A stretch of 64,000 nucleotides of DNA from Mycobacterium sp. ELW1 (GTDB lineage: Bacteria > Actinomycetota > Actinomycetes > Mycobacteriales > Mycobacteriaceae): NCBI RefSeq assembly GCF_008329905.1, contig NZ_CP032155.1, positions 5,766,001-5,830,000 of the forward strand, given 5' to 3'. Of this stretch, positions 24,826-33,472 are shown piece after piece; the first letter of the stretch is position 1, and each line of letters begins with the position of its first letter. Made by a program: the position numbers and the translations under genes. Under the pieces are notes generated by a model. It made no database searches. It had not been told where the DNA came from and saw only the letters and a program-made list of their open reading frames with translations.

Positions 24826-25818
24826 TCAGCCTGTCGGCACCACGTCGGGCGCGTCCTCGACGTCGCCGGTTTCTCCGGCGCGGCTGGCTTTGCGGCCGAA
24901 GTAGACGACATACGCCAGAAATCCGGCCTCGGCGGCAATTCCGATGCCGATTCGGATGAAGGTGGGCAACGGCGCCGGCGTCACCAGCGCCTCGATCAGC
25001 CCCGACACCAAGAGCACGCCGGCGAGCCCGACCGCCGCCGCCACCACCGCACGGCCCTGCTCGGCGAGCGCCTGTCCGCGTGGCCGGTCGCCCGGCGAGA
25101 TGACCGTCCACCCCAGGCGCATGCCGACCGCTCCGGCCAGGAACACCGCCGTCAGTTCGAGCAGCCCGTGCGGGATGAGCAGCCCGAACAGCACATCGGC
25201 CTTGCCCGCGTGGATCATCAAGCCACCGACCACACCGAGGTTGGCCGCGTTCTGGAAGATCACCCACGGGATCGGGATGCCCAGCAGGATCGCGAACGCG
25301 ATGCACTGCGCGGCCACCCAGGAGTTGTTCACCCACACCCGCAACGCGAATGAGCCGGCCGGGTTCTCGCTGTAGTACGAGGCGAAGTCGTGGTTGATCA
25401 GATGTTCGATCTCCTGCGGCGTGCTCAGCGCCGACTGCACCTCCGGGCTGCCGCCCACCCAGATTCCGATGACCGTCGCCACCGCGAAGAACGCGACGGC
25501 CGTCGCCAGCCACCAGCGCCACGCGCGGTAGGCCACCACGGGGAACGACACCGTCCAGAACCGGGCGAACTCATGCCACATCGGGGCGTGCGCACCGGTG
25601 ACCGCGGCGCGGGCCCGCGCCACCAGGCTGGAGAGCCGCCCGACCAGAACCGAGTCCGACGAGGCCGAACGCACCATCGACAGATGCGTCGAGACCCGCT
25701 GGTAGAGCTCGACGAGTTCGTCCACCTCCGGCCCGGAAAGGCGACGGCGCCGCTTGACCAGCTGCTCGAGCCGGGTCCAGGTGTCCTGGTGGGCCAGCAC
25801 GAATGCGTCGACGTCCAC
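24826..25818 (-). CDS. Stage II sporulation protein M-like membrane protein
   Basis: 330 residues from the GTG at 25818; the longer frame overlaps the start of the divergent RDD gene. An N-terminal cytoplasmic part (VDVDAFVLAHQDTWTRLEQL, then RRRLSGPEVDELVELYQRVS) is followed by about seven membrane helices with the SpoIIM pattern FLLPHG-like GLLIPHGLLELTAVFLAGA and a conserved Asn-rich loop (VNNSW). No spore formation is implied; in mycobacteria this gene sits with MoxR/DUF58 and RDD genes and probably shapes the envelope. It corresponds to Rv3694c. Confidence 0.85.
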   Translation of the reverse strand: MDVDAFVLAHQDTWTRLEQLVKRRRRLSGPEVDELVELYQRVSTHLSMVRSASSDSVLVGRLSSLVARARAAVTGAHAPMWHEFARFWTVSFPVVAYRAWRWWLATAVAFFAVATVIGIWVGGSPEVQSALSTPQEIEHLINHDFASYYSENPAGSFALRVWVNNSWVAAQCIAFAILLGIPIPWVIFQNAANLGVVGGLMIHAGKADVLFGLLIPHGLLELTAVFLAGAVGMRLGWTVISPGDRPRGQALAEQGRAVVAAAVGLAGVLLVSGLIEALVTPAPLPTFIRIGIGIAAEAGFLAYVVYFGRKASRAGETGDVEDAPDVVPTG

Positions 25819-25846
25819 CCGGCCGACACTAGTACCGTGGACCGTT

Positions 25847-26731
25847 ATGGTGCCCGAGACGGTGGTGACCGGGGACGCCGTCGTCCTCGATGTCCAAATC
25901 GCCCAGCTGCCGGTTCGTGCCGTCGGCGCCCTGATCGACATCGCGGTCATCCTGGTCGGCTACATCATCGGTGTGTTGCTGTGGGCCGCCACGATCACCC
26001 AGTTCGACGAGGCGCTGTCCGCCGCGGTTCTGATCATCTTCACGGTGCTGGTGCTGGTCGGCTATCCCGTCGTCTTCGAGACCGCCACGCGGGGAAGGAC
26101 ACTCGGCAAGATCGCGATGGGCCTTCGGGTGGTGTCCGACGACGGCGGCCCGGAACGCTTCCGCCAGGCACTGTTTCGGGCGCTGGCGGGCTTCGTGGAG
26201 ATCTGGATGTTCATGGGCGGACCCGCGGTGATCTGCAGCCTGGTCTCGCCGCGGGGCAAACGCATCGGCGATGTCTTCGCCGGCACCGTCGTGATCAGTG
26301 AACGCGGCCCGAAGATGCCGCCCCCGCCCGTGATGCCGCCGTCGCTGGCGTGGTGGGCCGCCTTGTTGGAACTCTCCGCGCTTGGCCCCGAGCAGGCTGA
26401 GCTGGCGCGTCAATTCCTTTCTCGCGCACCAGAATTGGACCCCTACGTACGTGACGACATGGCGTACCGCATCGCCGTCGACGTGGTCGGCCGCATCTCG
26501 CCTCCGCCGCCACCGGGCACACCGCCGCAATACGTTCTGGCCGCCGTGCTCGCCGAACGGCACCGCCGCGAGCTGATCCGGCTCCGCCCACCGGAGCCCG
26601 TCCCGCAGTATCCGGCCGGGCCACCGCCGTCGTATCCCGCTGGGCCGCCGCCGTACCCGGTCGGGCAGGCGCCGGGGCCCGCGCCGTCGGCGCCACCGCA
26701 GCGCACCGACGGGTTCGTACCACCCAGCTAG
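25847..26731 (+). CDS. RDD family membrane protein
   Basis: 294 residues from the ATG at 25847, divergent from the SpoIIM-like gene with 28 nt between starts. The RDD domain has an early Arg-Ala (PVRAVGALID), membrane helices LIDIAVILVGYIIGVLLWAA and ALSAAVLIIFTVLVLVG, the TRGRTLGKIAMGLRVV motif and a third hydrophobic region. A cytoplasmic helical domain (PEQAELARQFLSRAPELDP) and a Pro/Tyr-rich tail (YPAGPPPSYPAGPPP) follow. The role is unknown; transport or envelope assembly is likely. It corresponds to Rv3695. Confidence 0.87.
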   Translation: MVPETVVTGDAVVLDVQIAQLPVRAVGALIDIAVILVGYIIGVLLWAATITQFDEALSAAVLIIFTVLVLVGYPVVFETATRGRTLGKIAMGLRVVSDDGGPERFRQALFRALAGFVEIWMFMGGPAVICSLVSPRGKRIGDVFAGTVVISERGPKMPPPPVMPPSLAWWAALLELSALGPEQAELARQFLSRAPELDPYVRDDMAYRIAVDVVGRISPPPPPGTPPQYVLAAVLAERHRRELIRLRPPEPVPQYPAGPPPSYPAGPPPYPVGQAPGPAPSAPPQRTDGFVPPS

Positions 26732-27192
26732 CGCACGCGTACACCGATCAGCATCAGCACTGAACCGGCCAGCGCCGCTGCCGTCCGCATGTGGTTCCAG
26801 AGCGTCCAGGTCCGGTAGTAGTCCTGCCACGGCAACGATTCGGCGGCCAACCGGTCGTTCAACGGCACGTTGACCGCGACCGTCACGATCAACGGCACCA
26901 GTGCGAGCACCGCCCCGGCCACCAGCCAACCGCGACCCGGAAGCCGCAACTGCGTCAGGGCGGCGATACCCACCACCAGGGCGATCAAGGCCGCGCCCAT
27001 TAAGAGCGCTAAGAACGGTGTATTGGTCCCCGCCTCGGCGTTGATACCGCGCATCGCGGTGGCGGCGTCGGCGGGGCCGGTCCGGTCTAGGCCGCGCATC
27101 ACGAACGTGGAGAACGCGTAGAACACACCGGCGACGACGGCGGCGGAAATCGCGGCCGCGGTGATCAGCACGACGACGGGAGGATTCGGCAT
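26728..27192 (-). CDS. DUF1772 (anthrone-oxygenase-like) membrane protein
   Basis: 154 residues from the ATG at 27192. There are four membrane helices (ITAAAISAAVVAGVFYAFST, ALLMGAALIALVVGIAAL, GAVLALVPLIVTVAVNVPLN, AALAGSVLMLIG). The conserved family motifs GVFYAFSTFVM, NVPLND and a late WNHMRT are present. DUF1772 proteins include fungal anthrone oxygenases, but bacterial roles are undefined. It is divergent from an AraC-type regulator, which probably controls it. Confidence 0.8.
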   Translation of the reverse strand: MPNPPVVVLITAAAISAAVVAGVFYAFSTFVMRGLDRTGPADAATAMRGINAEAGTNTPFLALLMGAALIALVVGIAALTQLRLPGRGWLVAGAVLALVPLIVTVAVNVPLNDRLAAESLPWQDYYRTWTLWNHMRTAAALAGSVLMLIGVRVR

Positions 27193-27275
27193 CCCGCCAG
27201 TAGACCGGACTGCTGGCGAGACCCAGAATGGCTGATAGTCCCCGATGCATACGCAGGAGTCTCTAGGCTGCGCCT

Positions 27276-28208
27276 GTGGACGCTTTGGTGGGCCTGCTCG
27301 ACGGGGTGCGCGCTCATGGCGCGTTCGTTCTGCGGATGGTGCTCGACCCACCGTGGTCCATGCGGCTCCAGGACGAAGCCCCGCTGACGGTCATCTGCGT
27401 GACCGACGGCGGCGCGGTGCTCTCCCCCGACGGTGGCGCGGCGATCACCCTGCATGCCGGTGACGTGGCCTTGACCCGCGGCACAGCGCATTACCTGCTC
27501 GCCGACGACGTCCGCACACCCGCGCAGATCGTCATCCACCCGGGTCAGCGGTGCACGACGCTGACCGGTGAGGACCTGGCGTTCGCCATGGCGCTGGGTG
27601 TGCGGACGTGGGGCAACAGCGCGACCGGCGCCACCCACGCCGTCGTCGGGGCCTATGAAGGCCACAGCGCGGTGAGCGCCCGGCTACTCGACGCACTGCC
27701 GGACGTCGCCGTGTTGTGCGCCGCCGACTGGGCCAGTCCGCTCCCGCAGGCATTGGCCACCGAGGCCGTCCGCGACGGCCCCGGCCAGGAGGCCTTCCTC
27801 GATCGGTTGCTCGATCTGCTCCTGCTGGACTTCCTGCGAACCTGGTTCAGCCGACCGGGCAACGCCCCGCCATGGTGGACCGCCGAGGCTGATGCGGTCG
27901 TCGGCCCGGCGATCCGACTCATGTACAACGATCCGGCTCACCTGTGGACCGTTGCGAATCTTGCTGCCGCGGTGGGGAGTTCACGCGCTTCATTCGCCAG
28001 GCGATTCACCACGCTGGTCGGCGACTCACCGATCGCGTTCCTGACCGCATGGCGGCTGGCCCTGGCCGCAGATCTGTTGAGCTCATCCGACCTCACCGTC
28101 GGCGCCGTCGCACGCCACGTCGGCTACGGCACACCGTTCGCGCTCAGCACGGCGTTCAAACGGGCTCACGGTCTGAGCCCGGCCGCCTTCCGGGCTAGGA
28201 GAACGTAG
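27276..28208 (+). CDS. AraC-family regulator with cupin-like sensor domain
   Basis: 310 residues from a GTG start. The N-terminal half is a cupin_6-like beta-barrel (WSMRLQDEAPLTVICVTDGG, then ITLHAGDVALTRGTAHYLLA). The C-terminal 100 residues hold two helix-turn-helix units (LWTVANLAAAVGSSRASFAR and LTVGAVARHVGYGTPFALST) and the usual FKRAHGLSPAAFR ending. It should sense a small organic compound and regulate the divergent DUF1772 gene 83 nt away. That pairing is common for this family. Confidence 0.88.
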   Translation: MDALVGLLDGVRAHGAFVLRMVLDPPWSMRLQDEAPLTVICVTDGGAVLSPDGGAAITLHAGDVALTRGTAHYLLADDVRTPAQIVIHPGQRCTTLTGEDLAFAMALGVRTWGNSATGATHAVVGAYEGHSAVSARLLDALPDVAVLCAADWASPLPQALATEAVRDGPGQEAFLDRLLDLLLLDFLRTWFSRPGNAPPWWTAEADAVVGPAIRLMYNDPAHLWTVANLAAAVGSSRASFARRFTTLVGDSPIAFLTAWRLALAADLLSSSDLTVGAVARHVGYGTPFALSTAFKRAHGLSPAAFRARRT

Positions 28209-28536
28209 CCGACAGAATCGCGATGTCGATGATCAGCAACACCCACGCGACGACGGGAACCACCCAGCCGCGTGGATGTTTCGCCGTGAAGATGGTGATG
28301 ACGACAGCCAGGACCGCGATCACCGGCGCGCCGTAGGTGAGCAGGCCGTAGACGAAGCCGCTCGGTTTCGGGCAATTGGGGTTGCTGCACGCAGCGGTCC
28401 CCATCACCGCGCCCATGGCGAACAGCTGGACGGCCCCCGCACCCACAAGGGTGGACAGCGCCAGCAGCCAGTTGATCCAGAGCCGTGCCCGCGGCGCCTT
28501 CTCGGGGTGGGTTTCGGTGGCGTTCGATGAGGTCAT
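28195..28536 (-). CDS. Small four-helix membrane protein
   Basis: 113 residues with a polar N-terminus and three to four hydrophobic segments (WLLALSTLVGAGAVQLFAMG, LLTYGAPVIAVLAVVITIF, VVPVVAWVLLIIDIAILSA). A loop between helices 1 and 2 contains two Cys (CSNPNC). No family recognised. It overlaps the 3' end of the AraC gene by 14 nt. Confidence 0.65.
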   Translation of the reverse strand: MTSSNATETHPEKAPRARLWINWLLALSTLVGAGAVQLFAMGAVMGTAACSNPNCPKPSGFVYGLLTYGAPVIAVLAVVITIFTAKHPRGWVVPVVAWVLLIIDIAILSATFS

Positions 28537-28580
28537 GGACGTCGGCTACCCGAACCGGACACCCGGCACACGTCGTGGCG

Positions 28581-29738
28581 TCACGCAGCCGGCGCTGGAG
28601 GCTGTTCCCGGTGCCGTCGCGCCGCGATCACGCTGGCTATCGAGGTGACGCCGATGGTGAGCAGCGCACCGAGCATCAGCGCCGAGGGCTCGCCCGCGCT
28701 CAGCAGACCGTTCTGGGTGCCGAGAGTGGCTGCGGCGACCGGCACTCCGAGCTGAGCGGCGGCCAACGCGGCCAGGGCCAAGGGCTGCCCGGTCAGCCGT
28801 CCGGCGCAGTGCGCGAGTACCGCGCCGACGCCCAGGCCAACCCCCAGCAGGATGTAGGCCGGATGGTCGCCGAGTTCGCGTACCTGCAATGAGGCGCCGA
28901 GCCAGACGAAGAACAGCGGACTGAACAGGCCCTCGGTGATGCCGAACAGCTGGCGGGCCAGTCGCCTCGGTTCGCCCGCCGCCTTGACCGCCAGGCCCAG
29001 AGCGAAGCCGGCCAACATGATCGACACGTGGGTGGTGATCGCGAGCGTGGCAAGCGCGAACAGGATGATCAGGCTGATGCGCAACTCGAGGGCGAAGTTG
29101 TTGCGCCCGGAGAAGTGATGCAGCCGCCTGCGCCAACCTCGACGGGTGGCCACCCAGAGCCCGAGGAACACCGCGCCGGCGCAGAGTGCGATCAGCAGCG
29201 CACCGGAGGCGGCGGCCAGCGCGTGGTTCGGGTCGATCACCAAGGGCAGCAACACGATCGACGTCGCGTCCGCGATCGCGATCTGCGCGGTGACGGCCTG
29301 CACCGCGGCCCCGCCGAGGCCGAGTTGCTGGATGACCGGCAGGGCCAGTGCTGCCGACGACGACGCCATCAACACCGCATACACGCCCGTGTGACCGGTG
29401 TGGAACACCGCAGCCAAACCTGCCGCCAAGCCGGTCGCGACCGCGCCGACCAGAACCGCCCGGACGACCGCCATCGGAATCGAGGACCGCAGGGTGACGT
29501 CACGGATCGGCACATGCGTGCCCACCACGAACATCACCAACGCGAACCCGATGTCGGCCAGCAGCGTGAATGTCTTGTCACCGGGGTCGACGAGGCCGAA
29601 TCCCGTTCTGCCGATGAGCAATCCCATCGCCAACTCGCCGATGACGACCGGAATCCGCAGTCTCGGCACCGACGCCAGAAGTGGCCCAGCCAATCCGATG
29701 ACCGCGACCAGCGCCAGGGTGGAGAAGCCGAAGCTCAC
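28581..29738 (-). CDS. Cation:proton antiporter (CPA2/KefB-like)
   Basis: 385 residues. The GTG at 29738 overlaps the upstream stop by 4 nt and is preferred over a GTG 30 nt earlier. About 12 hydrophobic segments match the sodium/hydrogen exchanger fold, with the family GELAMGLLIGRTGFG motif after helix 2, a SSSAALALPVI segment, QIAIADATSIVLLP (the CPA Asp of the unwound helix) and GLFSPLFFVWLGASLQV. There is no TrkA-N domain, so it is the shorter type. It should exchange K+ or Na+ for H+. It lies downstream of and coupled to the small protein at 29735. Confidence 0.87.
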   Translation of the reverse strand: MSFGFSTLALVAVIGLAGPLLASVPRLRIPVVIGELAMGLLIGRTGFGLVDPGDKTFTLLADIGFALVMFVVGTHVPIRDVTLRSSIPMAVVRAVLVGAVATGLAAGLAAVFHTGHTGVYAVLMASSSAALALPVIQQLGLGGAAVQAVTAQIAIADATSIVLLPLVIDPNHALAAASGALLIALCAGAVFLGLWVATRRGWRRRLHHFSGRNNFALELRISLIILFALATLAITTHVSIMLAGFALGLAVKAAGEPRRLARQLFGITEGLFSPLFFVWLGASLQVRELGDHPAYILLGVGLGVGAVLAHCAGRLTGQPLALAALAAAQLGVPVAAATLGTQNGLLSAGEPSALMLGALLTIGVTSIASVIAARRHREQPPAPAA

Positions 29739-30112
29739 GCCGAGTGCACCCACGACACGAGCCGGCACGGGATCGCGGTGTTCTCGTCGGTGAGGAAACT
29801 GGCGCAGACTCGGTGGTAGCCGTCGGCGATCTGCAAGGCATCGGCAGGGGTGCCACGCACCAGCAGTATCGGGGAGAGCTTCTTGCCCGCCTCGATCTTC
29901 GCCAGATCGGACTTCACATGCGGATTGTCCACCGGCAGCGCCGTCAGCCGGGCCGCTCGGAGAATGTCTTTGGCCTTGCGGTACACCGGTTTCGCTGATC
30001 GGAGGGCGGTCACGGTGGCTGTCACTGTGGCGTCTTCGGCGAGCATGCTCAAATAGTCCGCCGCCGCGTCATAGTCGTGGTCTTCCGGGTCGTCCAGCCA
30101 TTTCACCGCCAT
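29735..30112 (-). CDS. Conserved ParB/nuclease-like small protein
   Basis: 125 residues from the ATG at 30112. It has a C-terminal ParB-like motif region: KKLSPILLVRGTPADAL followed by QIADGYHRVCASF, in which GYHR resembles the GxxR box of ParB/Srx-type nucleotide-binding domains. The N-terminal half is helical (DYDAAADYLSMLAEDAT). The role is unknown. It is coupled by a 4-nt overlap to the antiporter downstream, so it may modulate it. Confidence 0.65.
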   Translation of the reverse strand: MAVKWLDDPEDHDYDAAADYLSMLAEDATVTATVTALRSAKPVYRKAKDILRAARLTALPVDNPHVKSDLAKIEAGKKLSPILLVRGTPADALQIADGYHRVCASFLTDENTAIPCRLVSWVHSA

Positions 30113-30137
30113 GGTGTGGTGAGGGTACTCGCAACCC

Positions 30138-30638
30138 CTACAGGGCAAAGCGTTTCATGAGGACAGACAGCGGATCGGCAGCGTCGCGGGTGCCGCGGGG
30201 TCCGGGCTGTTCCGGGGCGACGAACACGTCCGGACGGGTCCACTCCCGCACGGCCCAGCGCTCAGCGATCGCCCACCGGCCGGCTCGGCGCTCCATCAGG
30301 TCGACGTAGCGCGCGCCGGTGGTGAAATTGGCGCGCCGGCCTGAGCCCGGCGGGCCCCAATGCGTTGCCATCACGTAGGTCTCGCTGATGGCGGTGTCCT
30401 GGTCGACGAAGTCGACGTGGTGGTTGCCGATGAAATGCATTGTTCCGGCGAGATATTCGAGGCTCTTACTCACCCACGAGACGTATTCGCCGACGGTTCC
30501 ATCGAAACCGGTGTGATGGTCGATGCCGTCGTCGTGATAGGCCTGCCGCACCAGATCGAAGTCGAGACGGTCGATGCCTCGGCAATAGAGAGCGACCACA
30601 TCGCGGATCGCGTGGACATCGGTTATCCGGTCAGACAC
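30138..30638 (-). CDS. SnoaL-like / NTF2-fold protein
   Basis: 166 residues from the GTG at 30638; the 93-nt longer frame overlaps the SDR gene and is not a protein start. It shows the NTF2-like cone fold: DVHAIRDVVALYCRGIDRLD at the start, YHDDGIDHHTGF, GTMHFIGNHHVDF and GRWAIAERWAVREW. Members are often aldol-ketone cyclases, dehydratases or simple ligand binders. It is encoded directly after the SDR gene with an 8-nt overlap and likely acts in the same pathway. Confidence 0.8.
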   Translation of the reverse strand: MSDRITDVHAIRDVVALYCRGIDRLDFDLVRQAYHDDGIDHHTGFDGTVGEYVSWVSKSLEYLAGTMHFIGNHHVDFVDQDTAISETYVMATHWGPPGSGRRANFTTGARYVDLMERRAGRWAIAERWAVREWTRPDVFVAPEQPGPRGTRDAADPLSVLMKRFAL

Positions 30639-31380
30639 CGTAGCCGCCGTCCACGTCCAGCTTCTGGCCGGTGATGAACCCGGCGCGCGGCGAGGCCAGG
30701 AAGCACACCGCCTCGGCGATATCGGCGGCATCGCCGAAGCGACCCAGCGGGGTGTTGCGCCGGGCGGCGTCGAGCGCCTTCTCGTCGAGGTCGCCGTCGG
30801 CGATCAGTCGCTGCGCGTTGCCGTCGACGAGCATCCCCGGACCGACGCAGTTGGCGCGCACCCCGAATCTGCCCTCCTCGGCGGCGATCCCGCGGATCAG
30901 CGCTTCGATGGCGGCCTTCGGGGCGACCGACAGGCCGTCGCGGACCGCGAAGCGTCGCGTCGCGGCGGTGGTGACGGCCACCAGGCTGCCCCGCGATGAG
31001 CGAAGGTGCGGCAGGGCGGCGGTGACGACGTTGAAGAAGCCGGCGGTGTCGGTGCTCAGCTGCTGATCGAACCGGTCGGGATCGACGGTGCTGAGGTGCC
31101 GCATCGGCACGTGCGCGCCGGCGGCGTGGACGACGGTGTGCACGCCCCCGGCGCCGGCGAACGAGTCGACGACGCGGCGTACCGCCGCCGCATCGGTGAT
31201 GTCGAGCTGCTCGGCGGCCGCACCGGTGCCCGCGAGCTCCGTCGCTTTGGTGGCGTTGCCGCGGTACGTGAAGCCCACCCGCGACCCGCGCTCGACGAGC
31301 ATCCGGACGATCTCGGCGCCGATCCCGCCGGTACCGCCGACGACGACGGCTGTGCCCGGTAGCGCGCTGAAGTCGCCCAT
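30631..31380 (-). CDS. SDR-family oxidoreductase lacking the catalytic Tyr
   Basis: 249 residues. The NAD(P)-binding Gly-rich motif is VVGGTGGIGAEI, an Asp pocket motif (LDIT) and the HAAGAHVP (NAG-like) strand are present, and the C-terminal LDVDGGYGV is typical of FabG-type enzymes. The usual YxxxK of the active site reads SVAPK, so the Tyr is replaced by Ser; the Lys is kept and the upstream Ser lies in VTTAATRR with no clear Ser. It may bind a cofactor without normal reductase chemistry. It is encoded with a SnoaL-like protein. Confidence 0.8.
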   Translation of the reverse strand: MGDFSALPGTAVVVGGTGGIGAEIVRMLVERGSRVGFTYRGNATKATELAGTGAAAEQLDITDAAAVRRVVDSFAGAGGVHTVVHAAGAHVPMRHLSTVDPDRFDQQLSTDTAGFFNVVTAALPHLRSSRGSLVAVTTAATRRFAVRDGLSVAPKAAIEALIRGIAAEEGRFGVRANCVGPGMLVDGNAQRLIADGDLDEKALDAARRNTPLGRFGDAADIAEAVCFLASPRAGFITGQKLDVDGGYGV

Positions 31381-31428
31381 GGGCTCATATCGTCGCAGGG
31401 CCGACGCCGGGCTGGTGCTGGAGTACCG

Positions 31429-32775
31429 CTAGGCAGGAATCCAGTTGCCGTGGAAGCCGTATGGAACCCGCCGCGGCAGCTGGATTCGGGCCACCGGTTT
31501 GCCCGCGAAGTCCGACGCATCCAGGATCACCAGATCGCTTCCGTCGCGGGCGCCGTCGTACACGTATGCGATGTACCAGCCGTTGCTTTCGTCGGCCGGT
31601 CCCGATGTGGACGGGACGAAGACCGCCTCCCCCGGGCCACCCGGCACCAGTCCGGTGCTGAAGCGGTGCTCGACGGCGCTGCCGTCGGTCAGGTCGTGGC
31701 GCACCAGGCTGGCGTCGCCGACGGAGACCGAGTAGCGCGCGGGCAGACCGGCCAGCCGGTCATCGATCCGCGGGAATTCCACCGCGCGGTCGTCGAGCTG
31801 ACGCTCGCTGACCGTGCCGTTCTGCAGGTCGATCGTCCAGCTCCACATCACCGCATTGGCGTCGAATCCGCCATTGTCCCGCCACAGTTCGGCATAGCGG
31901 ACAGCCTGCAGCACAATCAATTTCCCGTCGGCGGACTCGTGCGCGTTGGCGACGTGGAAGATGTAGCAGGGGTCGATGTCGAACCAGCGCACCTCACCGA
32001 ACGGATCGTCGCGCCGCAGCACACCGAACCGGGCGCCGTAGTCGTCGTCCCATCGGTAGGGCATGTCACCCTCGCCGCGCATCGCGATGTCGAGGTTGAA
32101 CACGATCGGCAGGTCCATGAAGATCACGTGCTCGGCGGTCATCGCGAAGTCGTGCATCATGGTGTGCGCCTTGACGTCCAGTGGACGGTTGATGGTCAGC
32201 TCACCGTTGGCGTCGGCGCGGTGATAGGTGACGTACGGCTCGAAGATGCTGCCGTATCCGAAGAAGTGCAGTTCTCCGGTGGTCGGGCAGATTTTCGGGT
32301 GCGCGGTCATCGAGTTCTGCAGCTTGCCGCCGAAGTCGTAGCAGCCCACCGTTTCCAACTCGTTGGTGATCTCGTACGGGAACGAGGACTCCACCAGCGC
32401 CAGCGTCTTGCCGGCGTGGTTGACGACGTGGGTGTTGGCGACGGCTGCCCGCAGGTCACGCGTGCCGTCCTCGCGGTAGAGCGGGAACGGATCGACGAAA
32501 CTGTCGGTGCGCACCCAGCGATTGCGGTACCACTTGGCCGCGCCGTCTTCGATGCGGACGCCGTGGATCATCCCGTCACCGGTGAACCAGTGACTGTTGG
32601 CCTCGCGCGGGTTCGGGCCGTTGCGCAGGTACCAGCCGTCGAGGTCGGGCGGGATCGCTCCCTCGACGGGCAACGCGTACTCGGTGAGCTCGTCCGGCAC
32701 CGGCGCGTAGTTACCGCGCTGGAAGAACTCCCCTTCGGCGGGCAAGTTGGTTGTGTCGGTGGTGATGTCCGTCAT
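31429..32775 (-). CDS. Carotenoid oxygenase (cleavage dioxygenase family)
   Basis: 448 residues from the ATG at 32775. The seven-bladed propeller has the family opening PPDLDGWYLRNGPNP and the four iron-ligand histidines in the expected segments: MTAHPKI, MMHDFAMT, IFHVANAHE and GFHGNW at the C-terminus. It should cleave carotenoids or stilbene-like substrates with O2 and Fe(II). It is divergent from a PadR regulator with 89 nt between starts, and palindromes lie in that gap, so it is probably repressed by it. Confidence 0.9.
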   Translation of the reverse strand: MTDITTDTTNLPAEGEFFQRGNYAPVPDELTEYALPVEGAIPPDLDGWYLRNGPNPREANSHWFTGDGMIHGVRIEDGAAKWYRNRWVRTDSFVDPFPLYREDGTRDLRAAVANTHVVNHAGKTLALVESSFPYEITNELETVGCYDFGGKLQNSMTAHPKICPTTGELHFFGYGSIFEPYVTYHRADANGELTINRPLDVKAHTMMHDFAMTAEHVIFMDLPIVFNLDIAMRGEGDMPYRWDDDYGARFGVLRRDDPFGEVRWFDIDPCYIFHVANAHESADGKLIVLQAVRYAELWRDNGGFDANAVMWSWTIDLQNGTVSERQLDDRAVEFPRIDDRLAGLPARYSVSVGDASLVRHDLTDGSAVEHRFSTGLVPGGPGEAVFVPSTSGPADESNGWYIAYVYDGARDGSDLVILDASDFAGKPVARIQLPRRVPYGFHGNWIPA

Positions 32776-32786
32776 GCCGCTAACTG

Positions 32787-32846
32787 TGACAGTCCACTGA
32801 TGACCTGTCAATGGTGGTACATGAGATAGTCCATAACTGACATGTC
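32787..32846. promoter_or_regulatory. Candidate PadR operators between the oxygenase and padR genes
   Basis: The divergent gap contains TGACAG (32787-32792) and CTGTCA (32805-32810) as an inverted pair, and the perfect palindrome GACATGTC (32839-32846) closer to padR. The related half-site TGACAT and the position between both promoters suggest a shared operator. This is inferred from symmetry. Confidence 0.45.
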
Positions 32847-32864
32847 GAGCCTTACGATGGTCGC

Positions 32865-33389
32865 GTGAGTCTTCGGTACGCGGCGCTGGGCCTCCTCGCC
32901 CAGGAGCCCGGCAGCGGGTACGACCTGCTCAAACGATTCGATGTGTCGATGGCCAACGTGTGGCCGGCGACCCAGAGCCAGCTCTACGGCGAGCTCAACA
33001 AACTCGCCAATGCGGGCCTGATCGAGGTCACCGACGTCGGCCCGCGCGGGCGCAAGGAATACCGCGTCACCGATGCCGGACGTCAGGATCTGCTGCGCTG
33101 GATGACCAACCCCCAGGACGACCCGCCGTACCGCAGCGCGGAGTTGCTGCGGGTGTTCCTGCTCAGCGAGATGACTCGCGAGCAGGCCCGGGCCTACATG
33201 GTCTCGGTCGCCGAGCACGCCGAAGCCGAGCTCACCCGCTATGAGCAGGTGCGCGACTGTATGGAGTGGGGCGACAGCGACGTCGGGTTCTACGGCCGCG
33301 CGGCCCTGGAATTCGGACTGCGAGTCGAGGCGATGGAGGCCGACTGGGCCCGCTGGGTGGTCAAGGAAATCGACCGGCGATCCAACTGA
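32865..33389 (+). CDS. PadR-family transcriptional regulator
   Basis: 174 residues from a GTG start. A winged-helix PadR domain (LRYAALGLLAQEPGSGYDLL, VWPATQSQLYGELNKLANAG, GRKEYRVTDAGRQDLLRWM) is followed by the Vir_tf helical dimer region (RSAELLRVFLLSEMTREQAR). It should repress the divergent carotenoid oxygenase gene and release on binding an aromatic or hydrophobic ligand. A second PadR gene lies right after it. Confidence 0.9.
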   Translation: MSLRYAALGLLAQEPGSGYDLLKRFDVSMANVWPATQSQLYGELNKLANAGLIEVTDVGPRGRKEYRVTDAGRQDLLRWMTNPQDDPPYRSAELLRVFLLSEMTREQARAYMVSVAEHAEAELTRYEQVRDCMEWGDSDVGFYGRAALEFGLRVEAMEADWARWVVKEIDRRSN

Positions 33390-33409
33390 CCGTTGCATCG
33401 CGATAGTTT

Positions 33410-33432
33410 CCGATATATCGTCAACGTATCGG
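33410..33432. promoter_or_regulatory. Inverted repeat upstream of the second PadR gene
   Basis: CCGATA (33410-33415) and TATCGG (33427-33432) form an inverted pair, and the perfect palindrome CGATATATCG lies at 33411-33420. It is about 40 nt before the start of the GFGP-rich PadR gene and is a likely autoregulatory site. Confidence 0.5.
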
Positions 33433-33472
33433 AAGCGCATTCGGCGTTTCCAGACCAGAAACGAGAACCTCT

